A stretch of 64,000 nt of DNA from Sphingobacterium thalpophilum (GTDB taxonomy: Bacteria > Bacteroidota > Bacteroidia > Sphingobacteriales > Sphingobacteriaceae). The translations under genes were made by a program, and so were the position numbers. The notes beneath the pieces were generated by a model. The model worked only from the letters and a program-made list of their open reading frames with translations. It made no database searches and was not told the DNA's origin. This document shows, piece after piece, positions 55,160 to 64,000 of the stretch (its first letter is position 1; every line of letters starts with the position of its first letter). The stretch is from the NCBI RefSeq assembly GCF_901482695.1, contig NZ_LR590484.1:310001-374000 (forward strand), read 5' to 3'.

Positions 55160-56062
55160 TTAATTCAATGTTGGGCGACTGGCGATACCATCGGCAATAA
55201 CCTTATTGATACGATCAGCTTCTTCACCCACCAGAGGCAAACGTGGAGCGCGCAGATGCGGTGTACCAATTCCCTCAGCTGTGGCGGCCAGCTTGATATA
55301 TTGAATCAGCTTCGGATGAATATCAAGTTCCAGCAAAGGCATAAACCAGCGATAGATTTCTAGCGCTTTCTCAAATTCACCATTCAATGCCAGCTTATAC
55401 ATAGCGACGGTCTCCCGTGGAAATGCATCAACCAGGCCAAATACCCAGCCATCCGCTCCTAAGGCCAAGGACTCCAGGGAGATGGTGTCCACACCGCCCA
55501 GAATTTTAAAACGGTCACCAAATCTGTTCTTCATTCTGGTGATGTTGGTCAGATCCCGGGTGGATTCCTTGACCGCCTGAATCGTCGGACAATCCTGTAA
55601 TTCGCCAAACATATCCAGAGAAACCAATACCGGATAATCGATAGGGTTGTTGTAAATCAGGATAGGCAGATCTGTTGCTTGCGCCACCGCCTTAAAGTAG
55701 GTGACTACTTCGCGATCATCAGCTTTATACCGCATAGGAGGCAGGAGCATCAGCCCATCCGCCCCTAATTCCTTCGCTTTCCGTGCAAAGTTGACCGCGT
55801 TTTTAGTTGTATTCTCTGCAATATTCAGCACAACCGGAACACGACCGGCCACAAGCTGACGGGCAAAAGTCAGCAATTCAAATTTCTCTTCCGTATCCAG
55901 CACTGCAGCATCGCCCAATGATCCTGCTATAATGATTCCATGCACGCCAGCGGCGATCTGAGCCTCGGTGTTCTTTGTAAACATGTCATAATCAATTTCC
56001 CCATTTTCTTTAAACGGTGTCAATACTGCAGGATAAACCCCCGTCCATTTTAATTCAGCCAT
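55160..56062 (-). CDS. DapA-family 1-pyrroline-4-hydroxy-2-carboxylate deaminase
   Basis: A 300-residue TIM-barrel lyase of the dihydrodipicolinate synthase family. The Schiff-base lysine is K165 (AVKESTRDL), with Y137 (LIYNNP) as the proton donor and GSLGD (47-51) in the position of GTTGE. In hydroxyproline clusters this subgroup deaminates 1-pyrroline-4-hydroxy-2-carboxylate to 2-ketoglutarate semialdehyde. It is the first gene of the operon, and the direct-repeat site at 56114-56140 lies upstream. Confidence 0.88.
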   Translation of the reverse strand: MAELKWTGVYPAVLTPFKENGEIDYDMFTKNTEAQIAAGVHGIIIAGSLGDAAVLDTEEKFELLTFARQLVAGRVPVVLNIAENTTKNAVNFARKAKELGADGLMLLPPMRYKADDREVVTYFKAVAQATDLPILIYNNPIDYPVLVSLDMFGELQDCPTIQAVKESTRDLTNITRMKNRFGDRFKILGGVDTISLESLALGADGWVFGLVDAFPRETVAMYKLALNGEFEKALEIYRWFMPLLELDIHPKLIQYIKLAATAEGIGTPHLRAPRLPLVGEEADRINKVIADGIASRPTLN

Positions 56063-56113
56063 AGTCTTTTTTCTTATTTACTTAAATTATGTTCAATTAC
56101 TTCATCAAAGAAA

Positions 56114-56140
56114 ATAACTAACCGGGAACATAACTAACCG
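56114..56140. promoter_or_regulatory. Direct repeat upstream of the hydroxyproline operon
   Basis: ATAACTAACCG occurs at 56114-56124 and 56130-56140, a 16-bp period, 52 bp from the first start codon. It is a candidate binding site for a dimeric regulator not encoded in the window. Confidence 0.4.
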
Positions 56141-56174
56141 AGTTTTGATCATTCCTTATTGAATATTGACATCT

Positions 56175-56188
56175 CGGCATTTATGCCG
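56175..56188. promoter_or_regulatory. Palindrome CGGCAT-TT-ATGCCG
   Basis: A perfect 6-bp inverted repeat with a 2-nt centre, 113 bp upstream of the operon start; a possible operator. Confidence 0.35.
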
Positions 56189-56511
56189 AACATTTATGAA
56201 CGAGTAACCCTATTAGAAAACAACATTTCAATTGTTTGTCACATCAGCGATAAGCTTGTTGCTTTGAACAAGGTCCTCAGGATGGCCGGAAACTGTATCT
56301 GCGGGTTGACTTTATCCTAAGTTTACAATAAGTGTTCTTTATACATTAAATTTATGTTTTCGAATACTGCCAACCAAATTTTCTTCAAAATATGCTAAAA
56401 AAGGAATAGTGTATGTTAAATTCCAAGCATAAAAAAAGCTTGCAATAACACATATTTGTACTTATTGAAGGTGCTCAACCCACCAAATCTTGGACTGATA
56501 AATCTAACGGA

Positions 56512-59241
56512 ATGAATATCAAAAAAAATTACTTTCTGCTTTCTACCTTTTTATATCTATGTGTTAGCCCGGGACTATTTGCCCAACAGAACGAACATCC
56601 GGTATGGCAGGCGGTTCAAAAGCAGACTGCTACATTAGGAATCGATAAAGGATATAGGAGTTTTCAACTACAGAAGCTCAAAATCAAAATACTCAATTCT
56701 TCGCAGACACTATCCTCGCTACAAAAAACAGATGAAGACGATAATTTCGACTACACTCCTGCCGGAATGTTGAACAGGCGCGACCGCAACAATTTTTTCC
56801 ATTTTGGTGATATCAACCTCCGCATCCGAAAAAAAGGTGAAGCATCGTGGTCAACTTATTCCTCGGCCAGAGAACGTATGGCAGTGACCAGACTCGACGC
56901 TTCCCTGCCCACCTTGGCCGCTGCCGACATGGGCCCCACATTGGGAGGCATCCCTCTACGGGTGACCCGCAGCTGGAAGAATGTTGACGGCGACCTGATA
57001 CTGAGTTTTGAGATCAGTAATCCCACAGCACAAACCATAGAGATCGGATCACTCGGCATCCCCTTGCCCTTCAATAATAATATGGATGCAAAAAACCTCG
57101 ACCAGGCCCATGCCGAAAATGTATTTTTCGATCCCTATATAGGTAAAGATGCAGGGTATCTGCAGGTAAATCACCTCCACGGGCTAGGGTCAAGTCTACT
57201 CGTGCTTCCCTACGAAAATGCCGCTTTTGAAGCCTATAACCCGTTGAATAGCGATCCGACGCCAAGAAGCATTACATTTGAGGGATTCCATGAATGGATG
57301 ATCCACACAAAAGCACATACAGAAACAGAATGGAAGGGTGTGGAGCAGTGGAATACAGCGACCTCCACTGTATTAGCGCCTAAAGCCTCGAAAACCTTTT
57401 CGTTGCGTTTTGTACTGGCACCCAGCATCAGGGATATTGAGGGCGAACTACTCCGCAACAAGCGCCCCGTGGCGGTGGGTACACCGGGATATGTGGTTCC
57501 ATTGGATAACCCTGCCAACCTGTTTATAAAGCACAATCAGGCAATAAAAGAGCTGAGCGTTTACCCTGATGCGGCACTCAGCATAAGCAAGCGAAAGCCA
57601 ACAGCGTCAGGATGGCAGCATTACGAAGTAAAAGGCAATCGCTGGGGACGCGCACGGGTGACCGTAATTTATCAGGATGGTACTCAACAGACGATACATT
57701 ATAAAGTCATCCAACCCGAAAAAAAGGTGGTCAACAGTCTAGGACATTTCCTGACCACCAGACAATGGTACGAAAATGACAACGATCTTTTCGGTCGTTC
57801 GCCCGCGGTGATTTCTTACGATTATGAGGAACAGCGGCAGATCACGCAGGAGCAGCGTGCATGGTACGCTGGGCTAAGCGACGAAGCTGGTGCGGCCAGC
57901 TGGCTGGCGGCCATCATGAAACAGATTGTACAGCCCAATCGCGATGAAATTGAGAAATTGAAGCACTTTGTCCACGAGACTATGTATGGCCGTATACAGC
58001 ATACCTCAGGCGATAAAAAATATGGAGTAGTTAAAAGCCTTTTCTACTACGCACCCGACTCCATGCCTCCGGGCACTTACGATGATCGGATCAACTGGAA
58101 GACCTGGTCAGCCTGGTCGAAAAAAGAAGCCGACGATATCGGCCGTTCCTACAACTATCCCCACGTGGCTGCCGCGCATTGGGTTATGTACCGATTAGCA
58201 CGCAACTACAATAATCTGGTGCAGGAACACACTTGGGATACGTATCTTGACCGAGCCTTTCATACAGCCATAGCAATGGTGGAGAAAGCGCCTCATTACG
58301 CGCAGTTTGGCCAGATGGAGGGTAGTATATTCTTGATTATTCTGCAAGATCTACGCCGCGAAGGTCTGACAGACCGTGCAGATCAACTGGAGGCAGCCAT
58401 GCGGAAGCGAGCCGTGCACTGGAAAGCCCTCAACTATCCTTTCGGCAGTGAGATGCCCTGGGATTCTACCGGTCAGGAAGAGGTGTACTTGTGGTCGCGG
58501 TTCTTTGGGTTTGACGACAAAGCACGTGTCACCCTCCAAGCCATTTTAGCTTACATGCCTACAGTGCCTCACTGGGGCTACAATGGTAGCGCCCGTCGCT
58601 ATTGGGACTTCGTTTATGGAGGAAAGCTATCCCGTATCGAGCGGCAGTTGCATCACTACGGCTCGGCGCTCAATGCCATTCCGGTGCTGACGGCCTTCCG
58701 TGATCAGCCCGATGATTTTTACCTCTTGCGGGTGGGCCATGCAGGCATGATGGGTGCTCTGGCCAACGTGACAGAAGATGGCTTCGGTCCCGCTGCATTC
58801 CACTCTTATCCGTCCACATTAGCCAATGACGGCATCAGTGGTGACTACGGTACTGGATTTTACGGTTATGCGGTCAACTCGGGGACTTATATTGTTGAAC
58901 ATCCAGAATTTGGCTGGCTGGCATTCAGCGGCAACCTCCGATCCGATAAGAAAACCGTGCAGGTGGAGGTGACCACTGCTTCCCGGGGCCGCATTTTCCT
59001 GGCAAAAGAAAAACTTTGGCTTACGACGGACGCCGGCGAGATAGAGCACCTGTCCTATCAGCTTAAAGACAGAAGCGTCACACTTCACTTTGATACAAAA
59101 GATCAAGAGCTGAACACCCATGTATTACTAAATATCAATCCAGAGAGCGGATATGAGATCAAGGACATGAGCAGAGATCAATACGGCCGCTACCGGATAC
59201 CGCGATCAACAATACAGGTGACCTTGACCAGGGCGAAATAA
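56512..59241 (+). CDS. DUF5695 domain protein
   Basis: The 909-residue exported protein has a signal peptide (residues 1-24, ending LFAQ), a beta-rich N-terminal half (about 30-400) and an (alpha/alpha)6-like helical half (about 450-850). The latter includes YNYPHVAAAHWVMYRLARNY and HWGYNGSARRYWDFVYGGKL. DUF5695 proteins are known from Bacteroidota and resemble glycoside-active enzymes, but the activity is unproven. Divergent transcription from the hydroxyproline operon suggests shared regulation and a role on the same glycoprotein substrate. Confidence 0.85.
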   Translation: MNIKKNYFLLSTFLYLCVSPGLFAQQNEHPVWQAVQKQTATLGIDKGYRSFQLQKLKIKILNSSQTLSSLQKTDEDDNFDYTPAGMLNRRDRNNFFHFGDINLRIRKKGEASWSTYSSARERMAVTRLDASLPTLAAADMGPTLGGIPLRVTRSWKNVDGDLILSFEISNPTAQTIEIGSLGIPLPFNNNMDAKNLDQAHAENVFFDPYIGKDAGYLQVNHLHGLGSSLLVLPYENAAFEAYNPLNSDPTPRSITFEGFHEWMIHTKAHTETEWKGVEQWNTATSTVLAPKASKTFSLRFVLAPSIRDIEGELLRNKRPVAVGTPGYVVPLDNPANLFIKHNQAIKELSVYPDAALSISKRKPTASGWQHYEVKGNRWGRARVTVIYQDGTQQTIHYKVIQPEKKVVNSLGHFLTTRQWYENDNDLFGRSPAVISYDYEEQRQITQEQRAWYAGLSDEAGAASWLAAIMKQIVQPNRDEIEKLKHFVHETMYGRIQHTSGDKKYGVVKSLFYYAPDSMPPGTYDDRINWKTWSAWSKKEADDIGRSYNYPHVAAAHWVMYRLARNYNNLVQEHTWDTYLDRAFHTAIAMVEKAPHYAQFGQMEGSIFLIILQDLRREGLTDRADQLEAAMRKRAVHWKALNYPFGSEMPWDSTGQEEVYLWSRFFGFDDKARVTLQAILAYMPTVPHWGYNGSARRYWDFVYGGKLSRIERQLHHYGSALNAIPVLTAFRDQPDDFYLLRVGHAGMMGALANVTEDGFGPAAFHSYPSTLANDGISGDYGTGFYGYAVNSGTYIVEHPEFGWLAFSGNLRSDKKTVQVEVTTASRGRIFLAKEKLWLTTDAGEIEHLSYQLKDRSVTLHFDTKDQELNTHVLLNINPESGYEIKDMSRDQYGRYRIPRSTIQVTLTRAK

Positions 59242-59828
59242 TTTCTTTCCGCTACGGATTGTGCACCTGATTATTGCCCCGTTCACTAGCTGCACACACT
59301 GGATAGGTAAGCGACAGCATGGATCTGAGCAACTTTCTCAGAGGAGGACTCGTATGCTCATCCATGCCATCAACAGTACGATCGCCGTCCCGATCAAGGT
59401 TAACACAGTCGGCTGTTTATACGATCCGACAATGTCCGGTTTATATGCTGCAATTAACATTACCGTGAGAGACACCGGCAAAAAGCAAAGCACTTCCAGC
59501 CCTAACCACGCTTTAAAATTTTATAAGTTTAAAATCGTAAGGGAATTACGTGTACCCGATGTGGACACATTTACGATAAATTCAGCCAAGCTAACCGAAC
59601 GATCTAAAGCCGTTTTCAAAAAATATTACATTTCAATAAAACCAAATAAAGTAAGAAGTAAACCGCACCGAAATACATTTCAGCTTTTGCTATACACAAT
59701 CTTACTCCTTAATCAAACGAATGCGTTACTGCTGTAAATTCTCGTCGACCAACATCACCTTATTGATCTAAGAAAGTTATCCTTTTAAGTTCAGACCTAC
59801 CAAAAGCACTTGCTATAAATGGATACAT
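59242..59828. other. Intergenic stretch between convergent DUF5695 and barrel genes
   Basis: About 590 bp. The only long frame (59261-59737, plus) has no recognisable family, no believable start and coding text unlike its neighbours, so no gene is called. No clear terminator was seen. Confidence 0.5.
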
Positions 59829-60761
59829 TCAAAATCTAAACACTAGATCCATCCCTAAAATTTGCTTTGCATTTTTTACACTCCTTAACATCGTTCTCTT
59901 TATTTCTCCACTCTGCATAAACAATAAGTCCTGTCCATGATAAATTTTAAAATTCTGATATGAATAAATGCCTCCAAGTGACAATCTATTATTTAATCTA
60001 TGTCTATACTCAAGAGAAATATCCCATCCTATTCCGTGTCCTGAATGTTCGTAACTTTTAGGATGGGAAAATTCCTTTCTTAGATTCCAATTACCAAATG
60101 CGTTATATATAATATACTTCGCTCCAAAATTTGTCTGTATATCAGCTTTTTTTGACAGCTTATAAATTAACAAGTATTTTGAACCGAGCGAAGGTATTTT
60201 ATAAAGATAATACGACTCTAGCCCTTCAATAAAATTTTCATCAGAAAGCGTTAAAGTTCTTTTATTTAGTAAAAAAAACTCTCTTTTATCAAACTCGCCA
60301 GTTAATCCCGCAAAAATCGCCAATTTAGAACCAGTAAATAGTCTGTACCCGAAGTTTAGCGCCAAACTGATTCCATCACCTCTAAAATTATCAAATTCCT
60401 GATGAGAAATAACTCCCTGTCGGTTATCCTCTCCATAATCAATATCAACAACATTTCCACTTAGAGTTTTATTAAAGATAACTTTTGAGAACAAAAATAA
60501 TTTCTTGTAAGAGAGCCTATTTCTAAAACCAAAATTAAAAGCATATGTATTTTCCCAAGTCAGTTCGGATAAAACATTGGGGTTTTCTCCATTTTCATTT
60601 CCGGAGATAGCATAAGAAAATTTTTCAAGCGATAGTCCTATCATAGGTAAGATATCCCAACTCATTCTATTTTCGATAGTGTCCTGAGATATCATTTTAT
60701 TAGCATAAGAACTGAAATTTAATAAAGAAATAAAAAAGCAAAAAACTGCCTTTTTCATCAT
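59829..60761 (-). CDS. Outer-membrane beta-barrel protein, coupled to the astacin gene
   Basis: The 310-residue protein has a signal peptide (residues 1-20, ending SSYAN). It shows many alternating hydrophobic strands (LALNFGYRLFTGSKLAIFAG, DISLEYRHRLNNRLSLGGIY) and a terminal aromatic (MDLVFRF), as in outer-membrane barrels. No named family is recognised. Its ATG overlaps the stop of the upstream metalloprotease gene by 4 bp, so the two are translationally coupled and probably act together at the cell surface. Confidence 0.75.
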   Translation of the reverse strand: MMKKAVFCFFISLLNFSSYANKMISQDTIENRMSWDILPMIGLSLEKFSYAISGNENGENPNVLSELTWENTYAFNFGFRNRLSYKKLFLFSKVIFNKTLSGNVVDIDYGEDNRQGVISHQEFDNFRGDGISLALNFGYRLFTGSKLAIFAGLTGEFDKREFFLLNKRTLTLSDENFIEGLESYYLYKIPSLGSKYLLIYKLSKKADIQTNFGAKYIIYNAFGNWNLRKEFSHPKSYEHSGHGIGWDISLEYRHRLNNRLSLGGIYSYQNFKIYHGQDLLFMQSGEIKRTMLRSVKNAKQILGMDLVFRF

Positions 60762-61930
60762 AATTGATAGCCGGCTGCCGTTCTCACCTGAATATATTGA
60801 TTCAATACAAAATCTAAATCTCCATATTCGTAATATTTACTATCAATGAATCCCTCCATTTTAAAAGAACCTACCCCAGCAGGAACGATTAATGTTTGTT
60901 CATATTCGCTTGTTTGCAAAGGATTAGCTTTATTCGACTTGCGCTCTTCAAAATATTTATAATATATTTTAATTGGATACGTTGTTGTTAAAGGGATAGT
61001 TTTAGCTGCATCTTGATAAAAGTCAATATACACATCATATATCTTGTCATAACCATCACTAGTAAACACATAGCTCGTGACGACTTCTCTTAAATTAATA
61101 TAAGGTGCATTCCCATAAATATAATTGATTCCAGCAATATCACCCAAAGAAAAATTACTTCTATTCACTGGCCAGTAATAATTGGGATCAGATTTGCTTT
61201 TCAAAACACTACTTCTTGGGTACATCATTATAGAATTAAAATCGAAGGCACCGACATCAAACCCTAAATAATCAGTATCATATTTTTGATAATTTATATT
61301 ATTTGCAACACTCGGATCAACGCTTAAAAACTGGTCGCGATCAGACCTTGTATGCTCATGAAATAAACCGATAGCATGACCTATCTCGTGCATTACAGTT
61401 CCATAGCTCGCAGATTTACTAATATGTATTAATTGTCCTCCCCCGATTCTGCCTAAATTGGATTTACTCACCGAATCATGGTTAACAAATTTGACATAAT
61501 CAGTATGCCAAGCTTGCTTAGGAACTAATCGAACAGGAGTTTCGGTAGTGTAGTGATTTATTGCCTCACTAATTCTTTGTGCATTATAAAAATTGTTTTC
61601 GATTAAATATGGAACTTCACCATTTGTCCATTTACTAACGAGGTTAGTCATAACCGCACTGCGAGGCAAAGTTGAGCCATTCAAACCTTTTAAAGTTAAA
61701 AACTGCTTCTTACTAAGCACAATGTCATCTGCTATATAATAATCGCCTCCTTTTTCTAATACCTTAATTTCACTCCCCCCTGGTAAATTAAATTTATGCA
61801 CTGTAGAATCATTAAGCGACGCTTCTTCATTTAACAATGTGTTTACCTCCCCATCTTTACTACAACTAAACAGCGCTACCATAAGCAACATAAAGGACGA
61901 AAGATTTTTAACAACTCTTTTCATATTCAT
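60758..61930 (-). CDS. Astacin-like (M12A) zinc metallopeptidase lipoprotein
   Basis: The 390-residue protein has a lipoprotein signal (MLLMVALFSC, Cys23). The astacin zinc motif is HEIGHAIGLFHEHTRSDRDQ (three His and the catalytic Glu), and the Met-turn region contains FDFNSIMMYPRSS. The C-terminal part (about 260-390) is a beta-sandwich-like domain. It should be an extracellular or periplasmic endopeptidase. The outer-membrane barrel gene overlaps its 3' end, and a second astacin gene lies divergently 884 bp away. Confidence 0.9.
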   Translation of the reverse strand: MNMKRVVKNLSSFMLLMVALFSCSKDGEVNTLLNEEASLNDSTVHKFNLPGGSEIKVLEKGGDYYIADDIVLSKKQFLTLKGLNGSTLPRSAVMTNLVSKWTNGEVPYLIENNFYNAQRISEAINHYTTETPVRLVPKQAWHTDYVKFVNHDSVSKSNLGRIGGGQLIHISKSASYGTVMHEIGHAIGLFHEHTRSDRDQFLSVDPSVANNINYQKYDTDYLGFDVGAFDFNSIMMYPRSSVLKSKSDPNYYWPVNRSNFSLGDIAGINYIYGNAPYINLREVVTSYVFTSDGYDKIYDVYIDFYQDAAKTIPLTTTYPIKIYYKYFEERKSNKANPLQTSEYEQTLIVPAGVGSFKMEGFIDSKYYEYGDLDFVLNQYIQVRTAAGYQL

Positions 61931-62549
61931 TTTTTTATATTAGATTAATAAAACACTTTTTATGAGCTATATTTTGATATTCAAGTGAATATTAAAAATT
62001 CAAAATAAAGCTAGTCAAATATACAAATCGTAACAAAAACTTACCATTAAAAAAAATAAAAATTTATCAAAAAAAACTTTACAAATTAAAAAAAACAAAA
62101 TCTTATTGCTTATAAATCGATAAATTACAACATAACAACACAAACTATCCTAAAATAAAGATATCTTACACATATTTTCAAACAACACAACCAGTGATCA
62201 TAACTTTATTGGCCATTTGAAAAGTAGGACAAAACCACAACACAAGGAATCGTTCGCCTAAAAAGGCAGCTACTGCAAATAACAATTCAGTTCCAGAAGG
62301 GGGACGGCAGAAAAACTTAACGTGTGAACTAATGACTTTCCGTCAACTACATGCGACAAACCTTTTAGAACGACGAATTTCTTCAATGTAGAACCTAGAA
62401 AAAGCCTATAAACCATTCAGAAACAGCAATGTTCATCAACTCCGATTACCAACCAACTATGCCTGTTATGGAAAGAACTTTCAAATGCTACACGCAACTT
62501 AATGATATACTAGCGTATCGACCGAGTTCGACCAACTTCACCCGTTCAT

Positions 62550-62606
62550 CGGCTGGCATCGAAAAATTAACTGGGTGTACTCGATAAATTTCTCGATACC
62601 AGCCCG
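62550..62606. repeat. Imperfect inverted repeat
   Basis: The left arm (62550-62568, CGGCTGGCATCGAAAAATT) pairs with the right arm (62587-62606) with two mismatches and one indel, across an 18-nt loop. Its role is unknown; it could be a remnant of a mobile element end or an operator. Confidence 0.5.
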
Positions 62607-62772
62607 AGAGATCGTAAAAATTATAACGAAATTCGTCAGAAGAACGATAGATAAGTCTTATTGTCCTCACTGTTTTAGCCCTAAGATACCGGCGAACTTT
62701 AACTGCTATTTCTCAAAAGAAATATTAACAAAAAAGCAACAATATATAAATATCCCGGTAATTCAATTTTTC

Positions 62773-62780
62773 TATATTTG
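62773..62780 (+). promoter_or_regulatory. Bacteroidota -7 box for the second astacin gene
   Basis: TATATTTG, a perfect TAnnTTTG match, 33 bp upstream of the ATG at 62814. Confidence 0.55.
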
Positions 62781-62813
62781 TTATACGAATTGAGTTTTAA
62801 ACTATTTAAAATT

Positions 62814-64000
62814 ATGAGAGCCAAACAAAAACACCTATTAATTATTGCATCGTTGTGCCACTTAATTACTTCTTGTTCCAAGGACATTGGACAGATTATC
62901 GGCAATTCGGAGAAAAATAATCACGCCAATATAGAAAATCAGGGATTACTGATTGTGGGCGGTGATTCTATTTACTATAAGCAAACGAATGGGCGATATT
63001 ATTTAGGTGAAGATTTCTACCTATCGCAACAGCAATTCAACAAACTGCTTGCTAGTAAGGACTCGACAAGAAATGCTCGCGGGCTTACAATTGGAGACAT
63101 GGGGTTACGATGGCCAAATTCAACAATTCCTTATACAATTAGCGCTACCTTCGTAGAACCGACTAGAATACAGACAGCGATTAATCTTATAAATACTCAA
63201 ACACACATCAAACTTGTGCCCAGAAACGGCCAAGGAGATTATGTTGAATTTGTTTCAATAGCAGGTTCAACAAGTTATTCTGCTTTAGGCAAAGCTGGAA
63301 ATAAACAGAGAATTGAAATATCTGATGGTGCCAATTATGGGACGATAATTCACGAAATTTTTCACGCAGCAGGAATAATGCACGAACATCAACGCTCCGA
63401 TATAAATCAATATTTAGAAATCAATTTTTCAAATATTAAGCCTGACTGGCAGGATCAATATAAAACAAGATCAGGCACCATTATTGGAGGATTTAATCGT
63501 TATTCGATTATGAACTACGGTTCATTCGCTAATTCAACAGTTGCTTATGATAGTAGTATTCCCGTTATGCGATACAAAACTCCAAATGGCGGGCTCTCAA
63601 CCTATTCAGCAAATCGTGATTCTATTACAAGCACAGATAAGCTTTCTTTACATTATTTATATGGCCCACGAGACTTTAGATATTTTAGAAGAACAAATAC
63701 TACAACGATAAATGAGGCCTATGTCGATAATGCCACTGATATCTACGATACCACCGCTGAACATACAATTACTTTTCACAACATAAATCCTCCAACGGCT
63801 TCCACAGCAATAACCCCGCTAAAAAACTTTATGAAGGTAAGGGTACAATATCTTATCCAGAAATATGGAAGCGGCCCATTAAATTTAGTAACCGAAAGGA
63901 CACAAGAAGACATACTTTGTTATCCTGGCCAATCTTCATTTTCTCTAACGACGAGGGCGCGGCAAAATACATACCTAGGATATTACCAACCAGACACATA
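62814..64000 (+). CDS. Second astacin-like (M12A) metallopeptidase lipoprotein (cut by window end)
   Basis: The frame is open from the ATG at 62814 to the window edge (395 residues and counting). It has a lipoprotein signal (ASLCHLITSC, Cys21) and the zinc motif HEIFHAAGIMHEHQRSDINQ, with the Met-turn segment YSIMNYGSF. The end of the gene is missing. It is divergent from the astacin at 60758-61930 and shares the overall layout, so the two are probably paralogues. Both would cut proteins outside the cell. Confidence 0.9.
   Translation, partial: MRAKQKHLLIIASLCHLITSCSKDIGQIIGNSEKNNHANIENQGLLIVGGDSIYYKQTNGRYYLGEDFYLSQQQFNKLLASKDSTRNARGLTIGDMGLRWPNSTIPYTISATFVEPTRIQTAINLINTQTHIKLVPRNGQGDYVEFVSIAGSTSYSALGKAGNKQRIEISDGANYGTIIHEIFHAAGIMHEHQRSDINQYLEINFSNIKPDWQDQYKTRSGTIIGGFNRYSIMNYGSFANSTVAYDSSIPVMRYKTPNGGLSTYSANRDSITSTDKLSLHYLYGPRDFRYFRRTNTTTINEAYVDNATDIYDTTAEHTITFHNINPPTASTAITPLKNFMKVRVQYLIQKYGSGPLNLVTERTQEDILCYPGQSSFSLTTRARQNTYLGYYQPDT

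Larger units (their letters stand above)
56063..56511. other. Divergent region between the hydroxyproline operon and DUF5695
   Basis: About 450 bp that must carry promoters for both sides. The direct repeat at 56114-56140, the palindrome at 56175-56188 and a near-consensus CATATTTG (56451-56458) stand out; no gene frame is supported. Confidence 0.5.
61931..62813. other. Long AT-rich region between two divergent astacin genes
   Basis: Nearly 900 bp. The left third is very A-rich (oligo-A and T runs). An imperfect 20-bp inverted repeat lies at 62550-62606, and a promoter -7 box at 62773-62780. No coding frame is supported; weak similarity between frames on the two strands comes from the inverted repeat. 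Confidence 0.55.

Noticed and set aside
59261..59737. 158-aa open frame after the DUF5695 gene
   Set aside because: No family, unlikely composition, no promoter or start; treated as chance.
62524..62534. 11-base match to the first bases of the guide from spacer 40709-40738, upstream of the astacin gene
   Set aside because: The next nine guide bases all mismatch, and about 0.3 such matches are expected by chance in the window; worth only a look in a full target search.
62488..62793. Two short frames on opposite strands with similar NFS-PA text
   Set aside because: The similarity comes from the inverted repeat at 62550-62606, not from coding.

Overview
The window looks like chromosome of a Bacteroidota bacterium, most likely Sphingobacterium or a close Sphingobacteriaceae relative. 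The evidence is moderate GC, several near-canonical TAnnTTTG -7 promoter boxes, Bacteroidota-type lipoproteins, TPR/LuxR-type and LytTR regulators, and families common in that group (DUF4382, DUF5695, Pr6Pr, DUF3050, DUF4180, glutaminase DUF4965/DUF1793). No rRNA, tRNA, phage or intact insertion sequence was seen.

Layout. 1-8 kb: broken-off end of a Gfo/Idh/MocA oxidoreductase, a DsbD-alpha-like periplasmic protein, a candidate small RNA, DinB, 2-hydroxyacid dehydrogenase, DUF4382 lipoprotein, YidH-like protein, and an AraC regulator with a siderophore-interacting flavoreductase. 7.8-11 kb: a signalling island with a LOV (blue-light) histidine kinase between two single-domain response regulators. 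11-37 kb: mixed accessory genes, including HxlR/YceI with tandem palindromic operators, a LytTR/LytS-type pair, a glutaminase-family protein, a MocR/EamA divergent pair with direct-repeat operators, MdaB/LysR, several GNATs (one with a C8 tract at its start), two serine beta-lactamase-like hydrolases and a frameshifted HAD gene.

38.4-42.5 kb holds the most striking locus. A 366-residue Cas12f/TnpB-like protein lacks the RuvC-II acid and everything from the zinc finger and RuvC-III onward, so it should be nuclease-dead. It sits 9 bp downstream of an ECF sigma factor. Upstream are two CRISPR-like arrays of degenerate 35-36 bp repeats with about 30 bp spacers. Each array is preceded, on the transcribed strand, by a nearly identical ~124 bp element with tracrRNA character: hairpins plus a segment complementary to the repeat core. 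All of these lie on the minus strand. There is no cas1/cas2. The architecture matches RNA-guided transcription by dCas12f plus sigma factor rather than immunity. A divergent XRE regulator with palindromic sites lies beside the second guide module.

42.6-59.2 kb: one long minus-strand operon encodes a hydroxyproline pathway (epimerase, D-Hyp oxidase, DapA-family deaminase, ketoglutarate-semialdehyde dehydrogenase). It also carries an amino-acid permease, two peptidases and a GH127/146 beta-L-arabinofuranosidase, with a divergent DUF5695 protein. Together they suggest use of arabinosylated hydroxyproline-rich plant glycoproteins (extensins) or their peptides. 59.8-64 kb: an outer-membrane barrel protein and two divergent astacin-like (M12A) lipoprotein metalloproteases, the second cut by the window end.
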